This document shows, one piece after another, positions 12,301 through 22,040 of a stretch of 64,000 bases of DNA (position 1 is the first letter of the stretch; each line of letters begins with the position of its first letter). Position numbers and translations under genes: made by a program. The notes below the pieces were generated by a model. It was not told the origin of the DNA. It saw only the letters and a program-made list of their open reading frames with translations, and did not search any database. The stretch lies in NCBI GenBank assembly GCA_027886175.1, contig JAJNNQ010000040.1, positions 23,146,001 to 23,210,000 on the forward strand, given 5' to 3'. The DNA is from Phylloscopus collybita. Lineage: Eukaryota; Chordata; Aves; Passeriformes; Phylloscopidae.

Positions 12301-15300
12301 ATTAAAAACTAACTTTCCCTCTTAACTACTCATGTCAGCTATTAAGAAATTACTTTCCACTCTGTAGTTGAAATAAGCTCTCTCTTCCCTGACAGCATGT
12401 TCTAATGCTGGTCCCTGCTTTGACAGAGGATACCTTAAGTCCACACTTCAATGCCAATTTTTCAGCTCTGCTGTCTCACAAAAACAAATGCATTAAGGTA
12501 GTTCTTCAAATTATTTAAAATCCTCAGTCTCAAGTATACGTACAGCTTCCATCTTCAAATACACATCTTTACTTGATGGAAGGTACATTCTGTTTTGTCT
12601 GGTTTTACTTCATACCAAAGTAATTCAATAAGCTGCGGTGGGACACAAACCATTTCAGTGTAAGGTAGAGTAGATAAAACAGTTCATCCACTTCACCTCC
12701 TGACCCAATCAGAGCTCCCAGGACACTTCTCAGAAATGTGGTCATTACCAACAAGTAGTAGGTGGCACTGCTCTCAACAGCTGGACCACTAACCACTGAG
12801 GATTTGTACTCCACCTGGGATAATCTCGTTCTAGCACAGCACTGGATATGGTCTGCAGGTCGACACACTAGATGTTTGGTTTGTCCTGGATAGATGGAAT
12901 TAATAACAGCATTTAATAACAGCAACCCTGTTTTGAAAGTGGCCCTTTGTCACCAGATTAAAAAAGCAGAGAAACTGAAAAGGAAAGAAATCTAGCAACT
13001 TTCAAAGTCTTCTTTGGAAAGTGTCCTGTGTAAGAAAGGAAACTGAGGTAATATTTAGCTAATTCTTAGAATTTCCTTCCCAAGAAGTATTTCAGTCTAT
13101 GCTAGACCCAGCTTAAATGAACTGGTTTTCATCTATTTGCTTATCTTTCATAACTGGAAGACAACCACTGCGCAGAGAAAAACAAGATGATTTATGTGCA
13201 ACTCTCCTTTTTTTTGTTTGACAAAGTCCTGCTTCTCATGTACTGAAAGCCATTCTGCTCTAGAACCATTTCGTACTAACTCCCTTTCTTGAGGAGCTTA
13301 TAGTCCAAATGTACAAGGCACTGGGACAGTACTTGACAAAAGCTATATAACCAATAGGTAATTCTTTTGAGGTTTTTTGCCAAACCATACTCTTGACTTT
13401 TCTACTTTTGTTAGCTAACTAATTGTACTACAGCTCATTAAAACATGCTCCTTTCCACTCTAACCCTTCCTACTAAAATAGTAACAAAGGAAACACAGCG
13501 GTACCTCTCCACAGATTCTAAGAAGGAAGACATGACAGTTCTCCAAAGTGGCTCCCAAGCTCTTCACAAATATTTCTCTCTTCGCCTTTGAATCTGTGAT
13601 GGCCTGAACTCAACCCTAAGCTGTTGCTGCTTGGAAATGCCCCTAATTGTGTCCTTACACAGTATGCCTCTTCCACCCAACAGCTCAATAAATGTTAGGC
13701 TCTCATACTCATATTCAAGATTTTCCAGAGAGAAACGGATCTTTGGGAAACATGCACCTGTGTCCCACAACCCACGTAGCTGCTATTCAATCCATTGCAC
13801 TCGGGATGTATGAGATCTACTGCACGGATAAGGCAAAGCACACACAGGGCTCCCAGCTCGCTCCCAAGCTATCGGCACGTAGATCTGCTGAGCACGTGCT
13901 GTGACACAGACCTGGGCACATGTGGCCCACAGGGCTGGCACTGCTCGGCGCTCTGCAGCTGCAGCAGGGGCAGCAGGACGGGGCAAACTCTCCTTCAGGC
14001 AAGAATTACAAACACAACAGACAACAGGCTCGGGAAAAGCAAGAGATACTGTCCATTTGGCATGTGACAGGTCTAGGTAATAGGAAGAAGATGAAAAGAA
14101 GGCAGTGTGAAGAACACAGTAAGGTTCATTTTTATTCTTTCCTTCTCATGCTGTCCTCCAACATAAATTTAAAGGCGCTTCAATGGAAGCTGTCTTAAGC
14201 AACAGGGAAAGACTAATAACACAGCATAAACCTTAGCTGTTAATCTTTTACTGCTTTATCTTCAATCATAAAATAAATGAACCCTAGCTTATGCTTAAAC
14301 AGCAGCAAGAAATGCCTCAGGCAAGATGAAAAGACGAAGGGAAAAAAAAATGCAAAAACATAAAAAATAGCTTAAAATAAATGTTCAGGCTCATTTTACA
14401 AGACAAATTTAATTCAAGCATTCTATTATCTCACAATCCAGTGAGATTTCGTCAAAACCATAGTAAATTAGACTAATTTATTCATGAGATTCAGCAGTTG
14501 GCTAGTGCTGGAATAAAACTCATCATCCTTTGATAATGCAAATTCACTTTTAAATTAAAAACGCACATTCTTTTTGAGAAGGGACAATGCTCTCATTTAG
14601 CAAAAAAGAAACAGATCCCTGTCAATCATGCATTTGAAAGAATATAAAATGCAGTGACAAAACTGCCACTAAAAATGTCAGACAGGGATTAAGGATTAGG
14701 AAGGTAGTGAGAACACTGTCTGCCACTGTTTACCACAAATTACTAGGTAAATTCCTTCTGACATCCATCCTCTTAATACAAGTTTATAAAGAATCAATAT
14801 AAACCTTTCATATCACACAATAAACTCTCACTCAGCCCATGTTTCCTACACCGTCTTTCCAAGCACAGCTGAATATGTCCACCTCCCATGCTATCGGCTC
14901 AGCTAAGACATAGACACAGAAATGTTTATTTCAAAAACAACAGATGGTGTAGCAAAACTGAAACAAACTTACTGAAATTACATAATTTCAATGAGAAAAA
15001 TGACAGAAACAAACTAACAAAAAAAATCTGGTACTGTGCTTCACCAGTGTCTTTCTGTAACTACTATCAGCCTTTGAACATTATCACAAAATCCTGACCA
15101 CAACTAGAAACTCCTCTCTCAAAACTGTCAGTTTACACAGCAGGTGTATTAAACCAAAGTAGAAAAACTACAAAGAAATAAGCTACAGAAGATGGGCTCT
15201 TGTGTAACTACAGTCACTCAGCATTTAGCTTTGTGCTTCATATCTGAAAAAATCTTGAGGATTTTGGGAATGAAACTGAATTTCCTCAATATTTTTGACT

Positions 15301-18300
15301 GCATATCTACTAGATTATTTTATTCAGATCAATGTCATTTAGATAAAGTATCAGTACAGCCAGTAAAATCCAGGCTGAAACTCACTGCATCTTAAATTGA
15401 AAGACTTAACAGAAGTGAGTGGGGGGTTAGAAGGAAAGCTTTTAAAAATAAAAGGGAAGAAAAATCACTTTAGGGAAGATACACATACTACAGTATAAAT
15501 AATCTTAAAACTATGCAAATATATTTATGAACCTGAATATAACATTCTTCTCTACCCATACAGCACTGCATAAAGAAACTGAGATTTTAAGAAAATCAAA
15601 TGCAACAGTATCAAAGCAAGGCTAAAAAAAAATACATACTGTCCCAATATTTGACTACTGTTATTTGAGTAGGCTCTCACAGATGCCAGGAGGGAAAAGG
15701 ATAAGCAGATCCCAGTGCAACCCAAGAGCTAAGGATCTGCATGGCGTGCATCACTCCACAACTGCAAGAATAAGACACATATAACAGCTGTCTCATTTAG
15801 AGCTGTCTAATAAGGCTCTCTAAAAAACTAGAGTGACTGCAGTTATTTCATACATCACAACGATTACTTAGCCTGTAGGGAACCACAAATGCTATTTCTG
15901 AATATATTAGATTTGTGTAATCAAGCACTACCTACCACAGTGTATGAACATGCACAAGAATATGTACATCCACTTTATATTCAAGTTACTAATTCAAACC
16001 ACAGACCCAAAAAAGTTAGAAAACAAAAAGCTGCTTTTGATTATTAGACTACAAATAAAAACTTTAATTATTCAAACATTAGAGCATCCACTAAATTTTT
16101 TAAGTTTGCCTGATTTACCTCCAGAGTGTGCTCTTTATAGACTTGCAGTGGACCTTTGGTTTTAGCCATATCCCAGATTTGCAGAGATCCATCTCCACTA
16201 CAAGTGATCAACACGTTTTCATTATTCTCACTCCAGGTCACATCAAACAGGCCATCATTCCAGTCAAAACTAAATTGGAAAAATGAAGATAATTGTCTGT
16301 GAGAAAGCACAATATAGAAGTCTGGACTAGTTCCATTCAAAGAAAGTATTTCTTTAAATGGCCCTTCTCACCATTCTAAACAGCATTGTTATATATTTGA
16401 GTTTCAAGTCAGTCTCCTCACAATTAATTTACTTGTTTGAATGTCAATTTCTACAGCCGTATTCCAGAACTGATTGATTAAGTTAAAGCATAAATGAGCC
16501 AAGGACCTTCCACACACAAAGAAGGAACTCTGATTTGAGTCTACAACTTGCCACGCAAACAGAGGTACAATATGCCTTAGTCTGATTTTTGGTTTCTCCA
16601 GCATGTAAGAGTACTTTGTCTCTAACTGTGGTAAAGAAAGAAATAAAAATGTGCTGGGAGAGCCCTAGCCAATTCACAACACCATTATGAATCTGAGTCA
16701 CAATGAAAACCCAACAGAAACACAGTCATGAATTGACTGAAGAACTCTACACTTCCTTGAAAACGTTTTCAACGCACCAACAATTCACCATACTGGATCT
16801 GATGCCATATATTAGTTACTCTGTGACAGCTATCAATTACTGCAATATTATCTGATGGGAAATAAGAATTTATTTACCCCCTCCTCACTGAAGGTTTAGC
16901 TAAGCTTAGGTCAAATTTGATGGCACTCTGCAGTAAGGATAAGGTAAAGGCATGCACACGGAACACTTTGATAAACAACACGGTCTGTGGGTCAGGAACT
17001 TAAGAGGACTTTCTACCACAAAATAAGTGGAGTCACTGGAAACAGAAATGAACTGTACTAAACAAGAGTACTTACCAGAAATAACAGAGTGTTGAACATC
17101 TTCAAAGAGTCTTGGTTTACAATTACGAGCGAAAAACAGTTTCTCTGGAAATTATTAGCTATTTTTTTAAGTATTTCTATGTCAGCCACCTTAATCTAAA
17201 TAATCACTGTTTCAATGCTTTCCTTAAAATATTTTAGGTTAATAACAGTAAAGTATTAAATCCCCCCCTTTATAACCTTTCTCTTCCTTCCATCCATAAC
17301 AAAATCAACCTCCTTAAAACCCTTAGAAAATTGTATCTCCTAGGAAGGACCTCCATGACTTGACGTAGCTTCCTGCTCTATTCTCAGTATAGATCAGTCC
17401 TATGGGCATAAACCTAGATGTCAAAGCACTGTTCTGAAAAAGCTAGAACTTACAATTTCAAGCTAGGGCAGAAACGCTGCTCTTAATTCACTTTTTCAGT
17501 TTTCTATAAAATGGTTTACGCTATGGAAATGGTGCAAGCCAGATGATTTCCCATAACAAAATCAATGCAACATAAATGTATCTTTTATATTGTATGTAAA
17601 TACAAATGCATTAACTTCTATGTAAATACAAAGACCTGTATTCAACAGCTACTTCAAAATAGAAAGAATACTTTATATCACTAAAAATAACTAAAAATAC
17701 TTCAGTTGTGCCTGGTACTCACATGTACACATTAAGTTTTTCTCTTACAAAAATAGAAGATAAAGGTGTATTACCTCCTGAGCAGAACAATCCCAGCTTC
17801 ATTTTGTCCCAGTACTGCCAGAGTTCCACAACCTAAACCAGCAAAATAAAAGAAAACATCACATCTAGTTCCCCAATGCCAAAGGAAACTCTGGTGGTTC
17901 TGACGTAGCTTCAGTGTGCAAACACAAAGGGCACACTGAACTTTTAGAGGCCAAGCAATTTACTTGCATAATTAAACACCTTGTGGTCTCATGTTCACTA
18001 AAACAGTAATTCATTTACTTTTACATCAGATTGTCCTGGTTTGATTTTTTTGATTTTGTATTTTTGGTGGGTGGTTTTGGTTTTTTGGGTTTTTGTGGGT
18101 TTTTTTGGGTTTTTTGTTTGGTTTTTTTTTTTTTTTTTTTTGGTGGTTTTTTGTTGGGTTTTTGTTTGTTTGTTTGTTTGGTGGGGGTTTTTTTGTTGTT
18201 GTTGTGGGTTTTTTGGGGGTTTTTTCGTTGTTTTTTTTTGTTTTTTTGGTTTTTTTTGGTTGTTGTTTTTTGGTGTTTGGTTTGGTTTTCTTGGTGTTTT

Positions 18301-19537
18301 GCTTTTTTTCTTTTATTACTCCATTATATCTGCAGGTGAGGTTGAAAAAGACTTGTTTATAAAGCATAAAAGTGCGTTTTCCCCATGGGCCTCACATGAC
18401 AATCATACCAACACAGAGTTCCCTTTTGTCTTTTTGGCAACACAGCAGAACAGACACTCTTCTCACCCCTTCCTGAATATATATAGTAATACAAACATAG
18501 GTCACCAGAAACGAAACAAAGAATACAGTTCTGATAAAATACACATCGGTTCTGCTTCCTCATCTGATGGGGATACTGTTAAAGTAATTCTACACTTGGA
18601 AATCTTTTTAATTGATTTTTTTGGGAGCACTGCTCCCACTGGAAATGAAAGAGGTGCCAGTATTGAGGAATGCTCAGCTTGGCTCTTTCAAGAGACCACA
18701 GAGTCACCACGGCCTGCCTGGACACTCAGGGACTAAAACAGGAACAGATGAAGCCACAGAATTACAGAATAAGCTGAGCTGGAAAGGACCCATCAGGATG
18801 AGTCCAGCTCGCAGCCCTGCACAGCACCATCCCTAGGAGTCACACCCGAGAGCATCGTCCAAACACTTCTTGAGCTTCTGTCAGACTTGGTGCTGTGACC
18901 ACTTCCCTGGGGAGCCTGTTCCAGAGCCCAACCACCCTGTGGGTGAAGAACCTTTTCCTCATATGCAACCTAAACCTCCCCTGGCCCTTCCACAACTTCA
19001 GGCCATTCCCTCGGGTCCTGTCACCGGAGGAAGTTATTTTCAGACATTTTACTCACGCTGTGTACGTCTTTGCTACCATATTTATTCTCAACCCTGTCAA
19101 GGGAGCGCTCCTCCGCGGGGGCGCTGTGAGAAGCCCCCGGGCAGCAGCAGCGGGTCGGTCCTTGGGACGAGGCAGATCCCGGCGGGCTGTGGAGGGCAAG
19201 GGGCAGCTGCCGCGACACCCCCGGCCCGGCCGCGGGGCACGGGCTCTGTCTCGCAGCAAAACAAACGCAACGGAAAGGGAAGTGGTCCCCAAATACTCTG
19301 GCATTTGACAGACACCGTGTGTCCTTCCGCACACCCAGGTTTCCAGCCTCCTCCTCCTCCTCCTCCCGTGAGGAGCCACGTTCCCGCTCACCCCGCCGCG
19401 CCGCCCCCCGCACCTGCCATGCCGTAGTACTGCGCGGCGGCGCAGGCCACGCGCCCCGGGCAGTATGGCGAGAACTCCACCGCGTACCCGTGCAGCCCGG
19501 GCAGCCGCAGGGCGCCCGCGCCCGCCGCCGTGCCCAT
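252..19537 (-). CDS. PEX7: PEX7, peroxisomal PTS2 receptor, first six coding exons (3' end outside window)
   Basis: PEX7 is a cytosolic WD40 beta-propeller that binds the N-terminal PTS2 signal of enzymes such as thiolase, phytanoyl-CoA hydroxylase and alkyl-DHAP synthase, and delivers them to the PEX5L/PEX13/PEX14 docking complex of the peroxisome. I joined the minus-strand segments 19537-19414, 17832-17775, 16269-16119, 11705-11628, 11326-11218 and 358-252. Every junction has GT/AG and the frame stays open for 627 nt (209 codons). The translation follows human PEX7 closely as I recall it: [76 protein letters not shown] and [16 protein letters not shown]-repeat ends are visible at SLQIWD, AKLWD and LRIWD. 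The remaining propeller blades, about 114 residues, lie left of position 1. Identity is essentially certain; the exact start is discussed under exon 1. Confidence 0.97.
3443..3653 (-). mobile_element. CR1 LINE fragment, 3' region
   Basis: Read on the plus strand it shows the antisense CR1 landmarks CCACTAGACCAGGCTGCTCA, GGGGCATCTGCAGCTTCCC, TTCTTCATAATATCTAATC and CATTACCCCTGGTTCTATCA. The usual terminal octamer repeat (CATAGAAT-like in this orientation) is missing at the left side, so this copy has lost its 3' tail as well as being 5'-truncated. It lies in PEX7 intron 5 and is sense-oriented with respect to PEX7. Confidence 0.85.
3900..4496 (+). mobile_element. Solo LTR of an avian endogenous retrovirus (copy A)
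   Basis: The left end TGTTCTGATTTTGGCTG and the right end GGGTTAAACCAATACAACA fit the abundant avian LTR family that starts TGTCCTGGTTTTGGCTGG and ends GGGTTAAACCACGACA (recalled, family name not certain). Inside are a U3-like block (TAGCTGGTACAGTGCTGTG), the polyadenylation signal ATTAAA at 4363-4368 and a block shared with copy B (CCCACCGTGGGGAAGTGAC versus CCTACTGGTGGGGGAGTGGC). The copy is diverged. I see no retroviral coding region beside it and no clear target-site duplication. It is antisense to PEX7. Confidence 0.82.
5196..5787 (+). mobile_element. Solo LTR of an avian endogenous retrovirus (copy B)
   Basis: This is the same LTR family and orientation as copy A, 700 bp downstream. 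The left end is near TATGCTGGTTTTGGC and the right end is GGGTTAAACCACAACA. A TATA box lies at 5476-5481 (CAGCATATAAAG) and an ATTAAA polyadenylation signal at 5655-5660, followed by the family block TGTCTTTATCTCAATCAACG. No gag, pol or env remnant lies between the two copies. The short ORFs inside it are by-products of LTR sequence. Confidence 0.85.
11218..11326 (-). CDS. PEX7: PEX7 coding exon 5
   Basis: This 109-nt exon has acceptor TTTATTCAG and donor TCAG then GTAAGC. It encodes [20 protein letters not shown] followed by [16 protein letters not shown], which completes one WD40 repeat (…KLWDP), supplies the GH of the next (FKGHEG) and leaves a G for the codon that continues in exon 6. It matches human PEX7 almost residue for residue. 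Confidence 0.97.
11327..11627 (-). other. PEX7: PEX7 intron 4 (301 bp)
   Basis: A short AT-rich intron between exons 4 and 5, with GT/AG ends. Nothing else is visible in it. Confidence 0.9.
11628..11705 (-). CDS. PEX7: PEX7 coding exon 4
   Basis: This 78-nt, phase 0-0 exon of 26 codons has acceptor TTTACAG and donor GTATGT. It encodes [20 protein letters not shown] followed by DQTAKL. The WD signature is split by the intron, with the W at the first codon of exon 5. Relative to human, Ala replaces Val in E-VYSVDW and in TVKLWD; both are mild core changes. The intron that follows is only 301 bp. Confidence 0.96.
11706..16118 (-). other. PEX7: PEX7 intron 3 (4.4 kb)
   Basis: Non-coding. It is mostly AT-rich, with a 14-A run near 12290 and one CpG-containing, GC-richer patch at about 13740-14050. 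A 106-codon minus-strand ORF at 12605-12925 has no recognisable family. I see no mobile element that I can name. Confidence 0.85.
16119..16269 (-). CDS. PEX7: PEX7 coding exon 3 (first complete WD40 repeat)
   Basis: This 151-nt exon has acceptor TTTAG and donor GAG then GTAAAT. It encodes [17 protein letters not shown] followed by [19 protein letters not shown] and [12 protein letters not shown]. The block contains a complete WD40 repeat ending in the IWD signature and starts the next one at KEH. It is nearly identical to human PEX7 across its whole length and closes a codon exactly (phase 0). Confidence 0.97.
16270..17774 (-). other. PEX7: PEX7 intron 2 (1.5 kb)
   Basis: AT-rich non-coding sequence with GT/AG ends. 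I see no repeat or exon in it. Confidence 0.88.
17775..17832 (-). CDS. PEX7: PEX7 coding exon 2
   Basis: This 58-nt exon is bounded by TTTAG on its 5' side and GTAATA on its 3' side. It adds [19 protein letters not shown], the strand matching human GCGTLLILDPDEAGLRLFR, and it ends two bases into the Ser codon of SFDWND. It was too short to stand out as an ORF and was found by reading the minus strand between exons 1 and 3. The phase (1 in, 2 out) is exactly what the neighbouring exons need. Confidence 0.93.
18031..18312. repeat. G/T-rich low-complexity tract (degenerate GGTTTT/GGGTTTTT)
   Basis: About 280 bp built almost only of G and T on the plus strand, with irregular units such as GGGTTTTTGTGGG, a run of 20 T at 18122-18141, a (GTTT)n patch near 18162-18180 and several GGG tracts. 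It opens several long but meaningless frames of Phe, Gly and Val. The start TGTCCTGGTTTGATTTT resembles the first bases of the LTR family at 3900 and 5196, but the similarity stops at once. Confidence 0.9.
18752..19028 (-). mobile_element. CR1 LINE fragment beside the PEX7 CpG island
   Basis: The antisense 3' end begins at CACAGAATTACAGAATAAG and is followed by GCTGGAAAGGACCCATCAGG, CACTTCCCTGGGGAGCCTGT, AACCACCCTGTGGGTGAAG and CCTAAACCTCCCCTGG, all standard CR1 3' blocks. It is 5'-truncated at about 19028 (GTCACCGG). It lies in PEX7 intron 1, sense to PEX7, and stops about 60 bp before the CpG-rich DNA. Confidence 0.9.
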
Positions 19538-19760
19538 GGCCCCCGCCCGGGCCTCCGCCGAGCCGCGGAGGAGCCGCGGAGGAGCCGCCGCGCCCCCGGC
19601 CCCGGCGGAAGCGCCCGCCCGCCGGGCGGTGCCGGAGCCCGGCGCCGCCACCGCCATCTTTGGCCATGGCAGGGGGCGGCCCAGGGCGCTGCCGGAGCGG
19701 CGAGTCAGGGAACGCCGATCCTCAAAATCGCCTTCCTGAGCAAAAGGAATCACTCCCAAA
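19085..19760 (-). promoter_or_regulatory. PEX7: PEX7 CpG island and promoter
   Basis: A sharply GC- and CpG-rich block around exon 1 in otherwise AT-rich DNA, without a TATA box. On the transcribed strand a YY1-type site (AAAGATGGCGGTGGC, about 19649-19663) lies 120 bp upstream of the chosen ATG, with a GC box at 19672-19681. An 11-bp unit is repeated twice at 19562-19583 in the leader. A palindromic E-box CACGTG sits just outside at 19802-19807. The pattern fits a housekeeping promoter; the exact transcription start cannot be read from sequence. Confidence 0.85.
19414..19537 (-). CDS. PEX7: PEX7 coding exon 1
   Basis: The exon encodes 41 codons plus one base, starting [18 protein letters not shown] and running through [21 protein letters not shown]. 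The donor reads CAG then GTGCGG on the minus strand. I chose the ATG at 19537 because the distance to the conserved GYA-EFSPY block matches the human protein within a residue, and its context is good (G at -3 and G at +4). The frame is open upstream with further ATGs at 19657 and 19759, so an N-terminal extension of 40 residues cannot be excluded from sequence alone. Compared with human PEX7 as recalled, a Cys replaces Leu in SPYLPG and a Leu replaces Arg before HGY. The exon lies inside a CpG island. Confidence 0.93.
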
Positions 19761-19801
19761 TTTCAGAAACAATCCGGGTTGTGGTTTTTTTTTTTTTACG
19801 C

Positions 19802-19807
19802 CACGTG
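19802..19807. promoter_or_regulatory. CACGTG E-box upstream of PEX7
   Basis: A palindromic CACGTG in the context GCCACGTGGG, about 145 bp upstream of the upstream in-frame ATG. It fits USF, MYC/MAX or TFEB-type factors. Function is not shown. Confidence 0.4.
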
Positions 19808-21500
19808 GGACATAGATCAGCTCGGTGTGTGTGCATCAGCTTGAATGCATGAGATGTTTCAATCATAAGAATGTGCGTTAGCTTTCACTTTTCCTTTTAA
19901 AGAGACTCTCTAAGCTTTTCATTCTCCTAATTTCTGCATATTTTATCTGCATATTTTATCATTCTTCTCAGTATGCAATTGTGCTTTATGGCATTTGGCA
20001 TTCATCCTCTTATGAATAAACTTTTTACACCTGTGACAACTTCTGTTTAAGTCAGTGGAAATTTTGCCTTTGAAAGGAAAAGGTGGGCAGGGGGTGTTCA
20101 GGCTTAGAAAGTTAATTAGCAGACCAGCAGCTGCAGCTTTTGCCATACAGACAGAGATGATTCCACTTGGACACAGACCACCCTAATTAGTCACAATGAC
20201 CCATCTATGTGTTTACAGATAAAAAATGCAAAAGTATCATCTTACATTTTCAGAAGTTACAGCAAAGGAAAATTAGATTATTTAATCACAGTTACCTCAT
20301 GGAACTTGGATCATAGTTGCAAATTCCTGGTACCCGGCCTTAAATATAAGATTTAAACTAAGGTTTAAGGTTTAAACTGAACCTTGACTAGAAAATCCAT
20401 TGTAAAGCCACAAAAATATCTATGTGCTTAAACTGGCACTCAGATACGGAATTAGACAGTTCTACTCATTCTTCAATCTTGTAACAAAAATTAAAACGAA
20501 TGTGTTAATCAAATGGCCTCCAGGATTTTAGAATAAAATCAGTTCAAATGCAATTCGTGTGAAGCTCAATTTAATATATCCTTTGGATTATCACAGCAGT
20601 TCTCAAAGCCTCATAACTGGCAATTTATAGTCTTCATTTACTGACATCCTGTGAGAGCAGATTTTTTAACCCTGGGGCAAAGGAATACTTACAGAATTGG
20701 ATGCTCCAGGCCAAATTCAACCAATGTTAGCTTCTCTGGAATCATTTTACATCAGTTTATCTCTTCAAAATGCAAGTTACAAGACAGTTTTCTGAGTGAC
20801 TGTTTTTAAAGTAATTGCCCTTTGTGACTGGGATGTCAATAGCAATTCTTGAAAAGACACAAGACCACCACAGGGATACAGTAAGTAAATTTGGACACTG
20901 CCATTTGTAAGGTATCAGGGAGTCAGATGCTTAATGGTGTAAAGTCCAGTTAATCTATGGACAATTTATTACTGAATTGGAAAGGTTTCATCCAAGTGCA
21001 TTTTTCCAAGCTGGCTGATCTTTCGTAATGAGTGAAATTCTGCAAAGAGGTTATGCAAACAGGAACCGGTTCTTATCAGTGGCCCAGCTTTGTTTTAAAG
21101 ACACGATTAAAAGAATTTTAATAGACACAAAGATCAAGAAGTGGATAAATGGTTACAAGGAAGTCCTTAAAGAAGGACTAGTTCTCAAATATTTTTTAAC
21201 AAACTTGTGATTTCAGGCTTTGAAGATCCACAGAAGTAGAAAGAAAAATAATACGGACAGTGAAAGTATTTGATTAGGATGGTTTCAAGGCAGAATAACA
21301 ACAAAAGAAACAAAAGCTATTTTACAGGCAAAGAGAGAAGGTCCCAACAAATGAAGTTGCTAAACATGACTTTACTTCCTCCTCAGCCTCTGGGCAGCTG
21401 AGTAAATTCAAGAAACATGAAGGACCACCAAACATAGCAGCATTTTATATGCAGCTACTGAAACTAAATGATCTACCAGCCAGCTCCTTTCAGCTAACAC

Positions 21501-22040
21501 AAAATCACAGAATCACAGAATTAAGTTGGGAAAGACCTCTGAGATCGCTAAGTGCAACCTATGACTGAACACCACCATGTCAACCAGACCATGGCACTCA
21601 GTGCCATGTCCAGGCTTTCCTTACACACCTCCAGGGACAGCAATGCCACCAGCTCCACAGGCAGCCCGTTCCAATGTCTGATCACCCTTTCTGTAAAGAA
21701 ATTCCTCCTAATGTCCAACCTAAACCTCCCCTGGCTCAGCCTGAGACCATTTCCTCTCACACTGTCAAAAGTTGCCAGGGAAGAGAGGCTGACCCCTAAC
21801 TGCCTACACCCTCCTTTCAAGGTGTTGTAGAGATCGATGAGGTCACCCCTGAGCCTCCTCACCTCCAGGCTGAACACCCCCAGCTCCTTCAGTCGCTCCT
21901 CATCAGGCTTGTGTTTCAGAGCCTTCACCACCTTTGTTGTCCTTCTCCGGACTTGCTCCAGCACCTCAATGTCTGTCCCGAACTGAGGGGCTCAGAACTG
22001 GACACAGGACCCGAGGTATGGCCAGTGCAGAGGAAGAATC
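21501..22040 (-). mobile_element. CR1 LINE fragment with remnant of ORF2 C-terminus
   Basis: The plus strand starts with the tail AATCACAGAATCACAGAATT. It is followed by GTTGGGAAAGACCTCTGAGA, AAATTCCTCCTAATGTCCAA and, at the far side, GAACTGAGGGGCTCAGAACTGG. On the minus strand the frame 21964-21548 translates to the CR1 reverse-transcriptase tail: [50 protein letters not shown] and NGLPVEL. It is a 5'-truncated copy of about 540 bp, longer and better preserved than the others here. It is dead as an element, with only the last part of ORF2 remaining. Confidence 0.93.

Larger units (their letters stand above)
17833..19413 (-). other. PEX7: PEX7 intron 1 (1.6 kb)
   Basis: It holds a long G/T-rich low-complexity tract (18031-18312), about 440 bp of unique sequence, a CR1 fragment (18752-19028) and the downstream half of the PEX7 CpG island. 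Confidence 0.9.

Noticed and set aside
12605..12925. 106-codon minus-strand frame in PEX7 intron 3
   Set aside because: No recognisable family, no splice partners and no start or composition signal; it may be an old repeat or chance.
18041..18736. Long plus-strand frame of 231 codons rich in Phe, Gly, Val and Trp
   Set aside because: It is produced by the G/T low-complexity tract; other frames of the same tract are equally open and no domain is visible.
18870..19852. Many overlapping frames of 70 to 200 codons on both strands around PEX7 exon 1
   Set aside because: CpG-island DNA has few stop codons. Only the segment 19414-19537 on the minus strand joins to other PEX7 exons.
21548..21964. 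138-codon minus-strand frame as a gene
   Set aside because: Its protein is the C-terminal remnant of CR1 ORF2, so it belongs to the mobile element.
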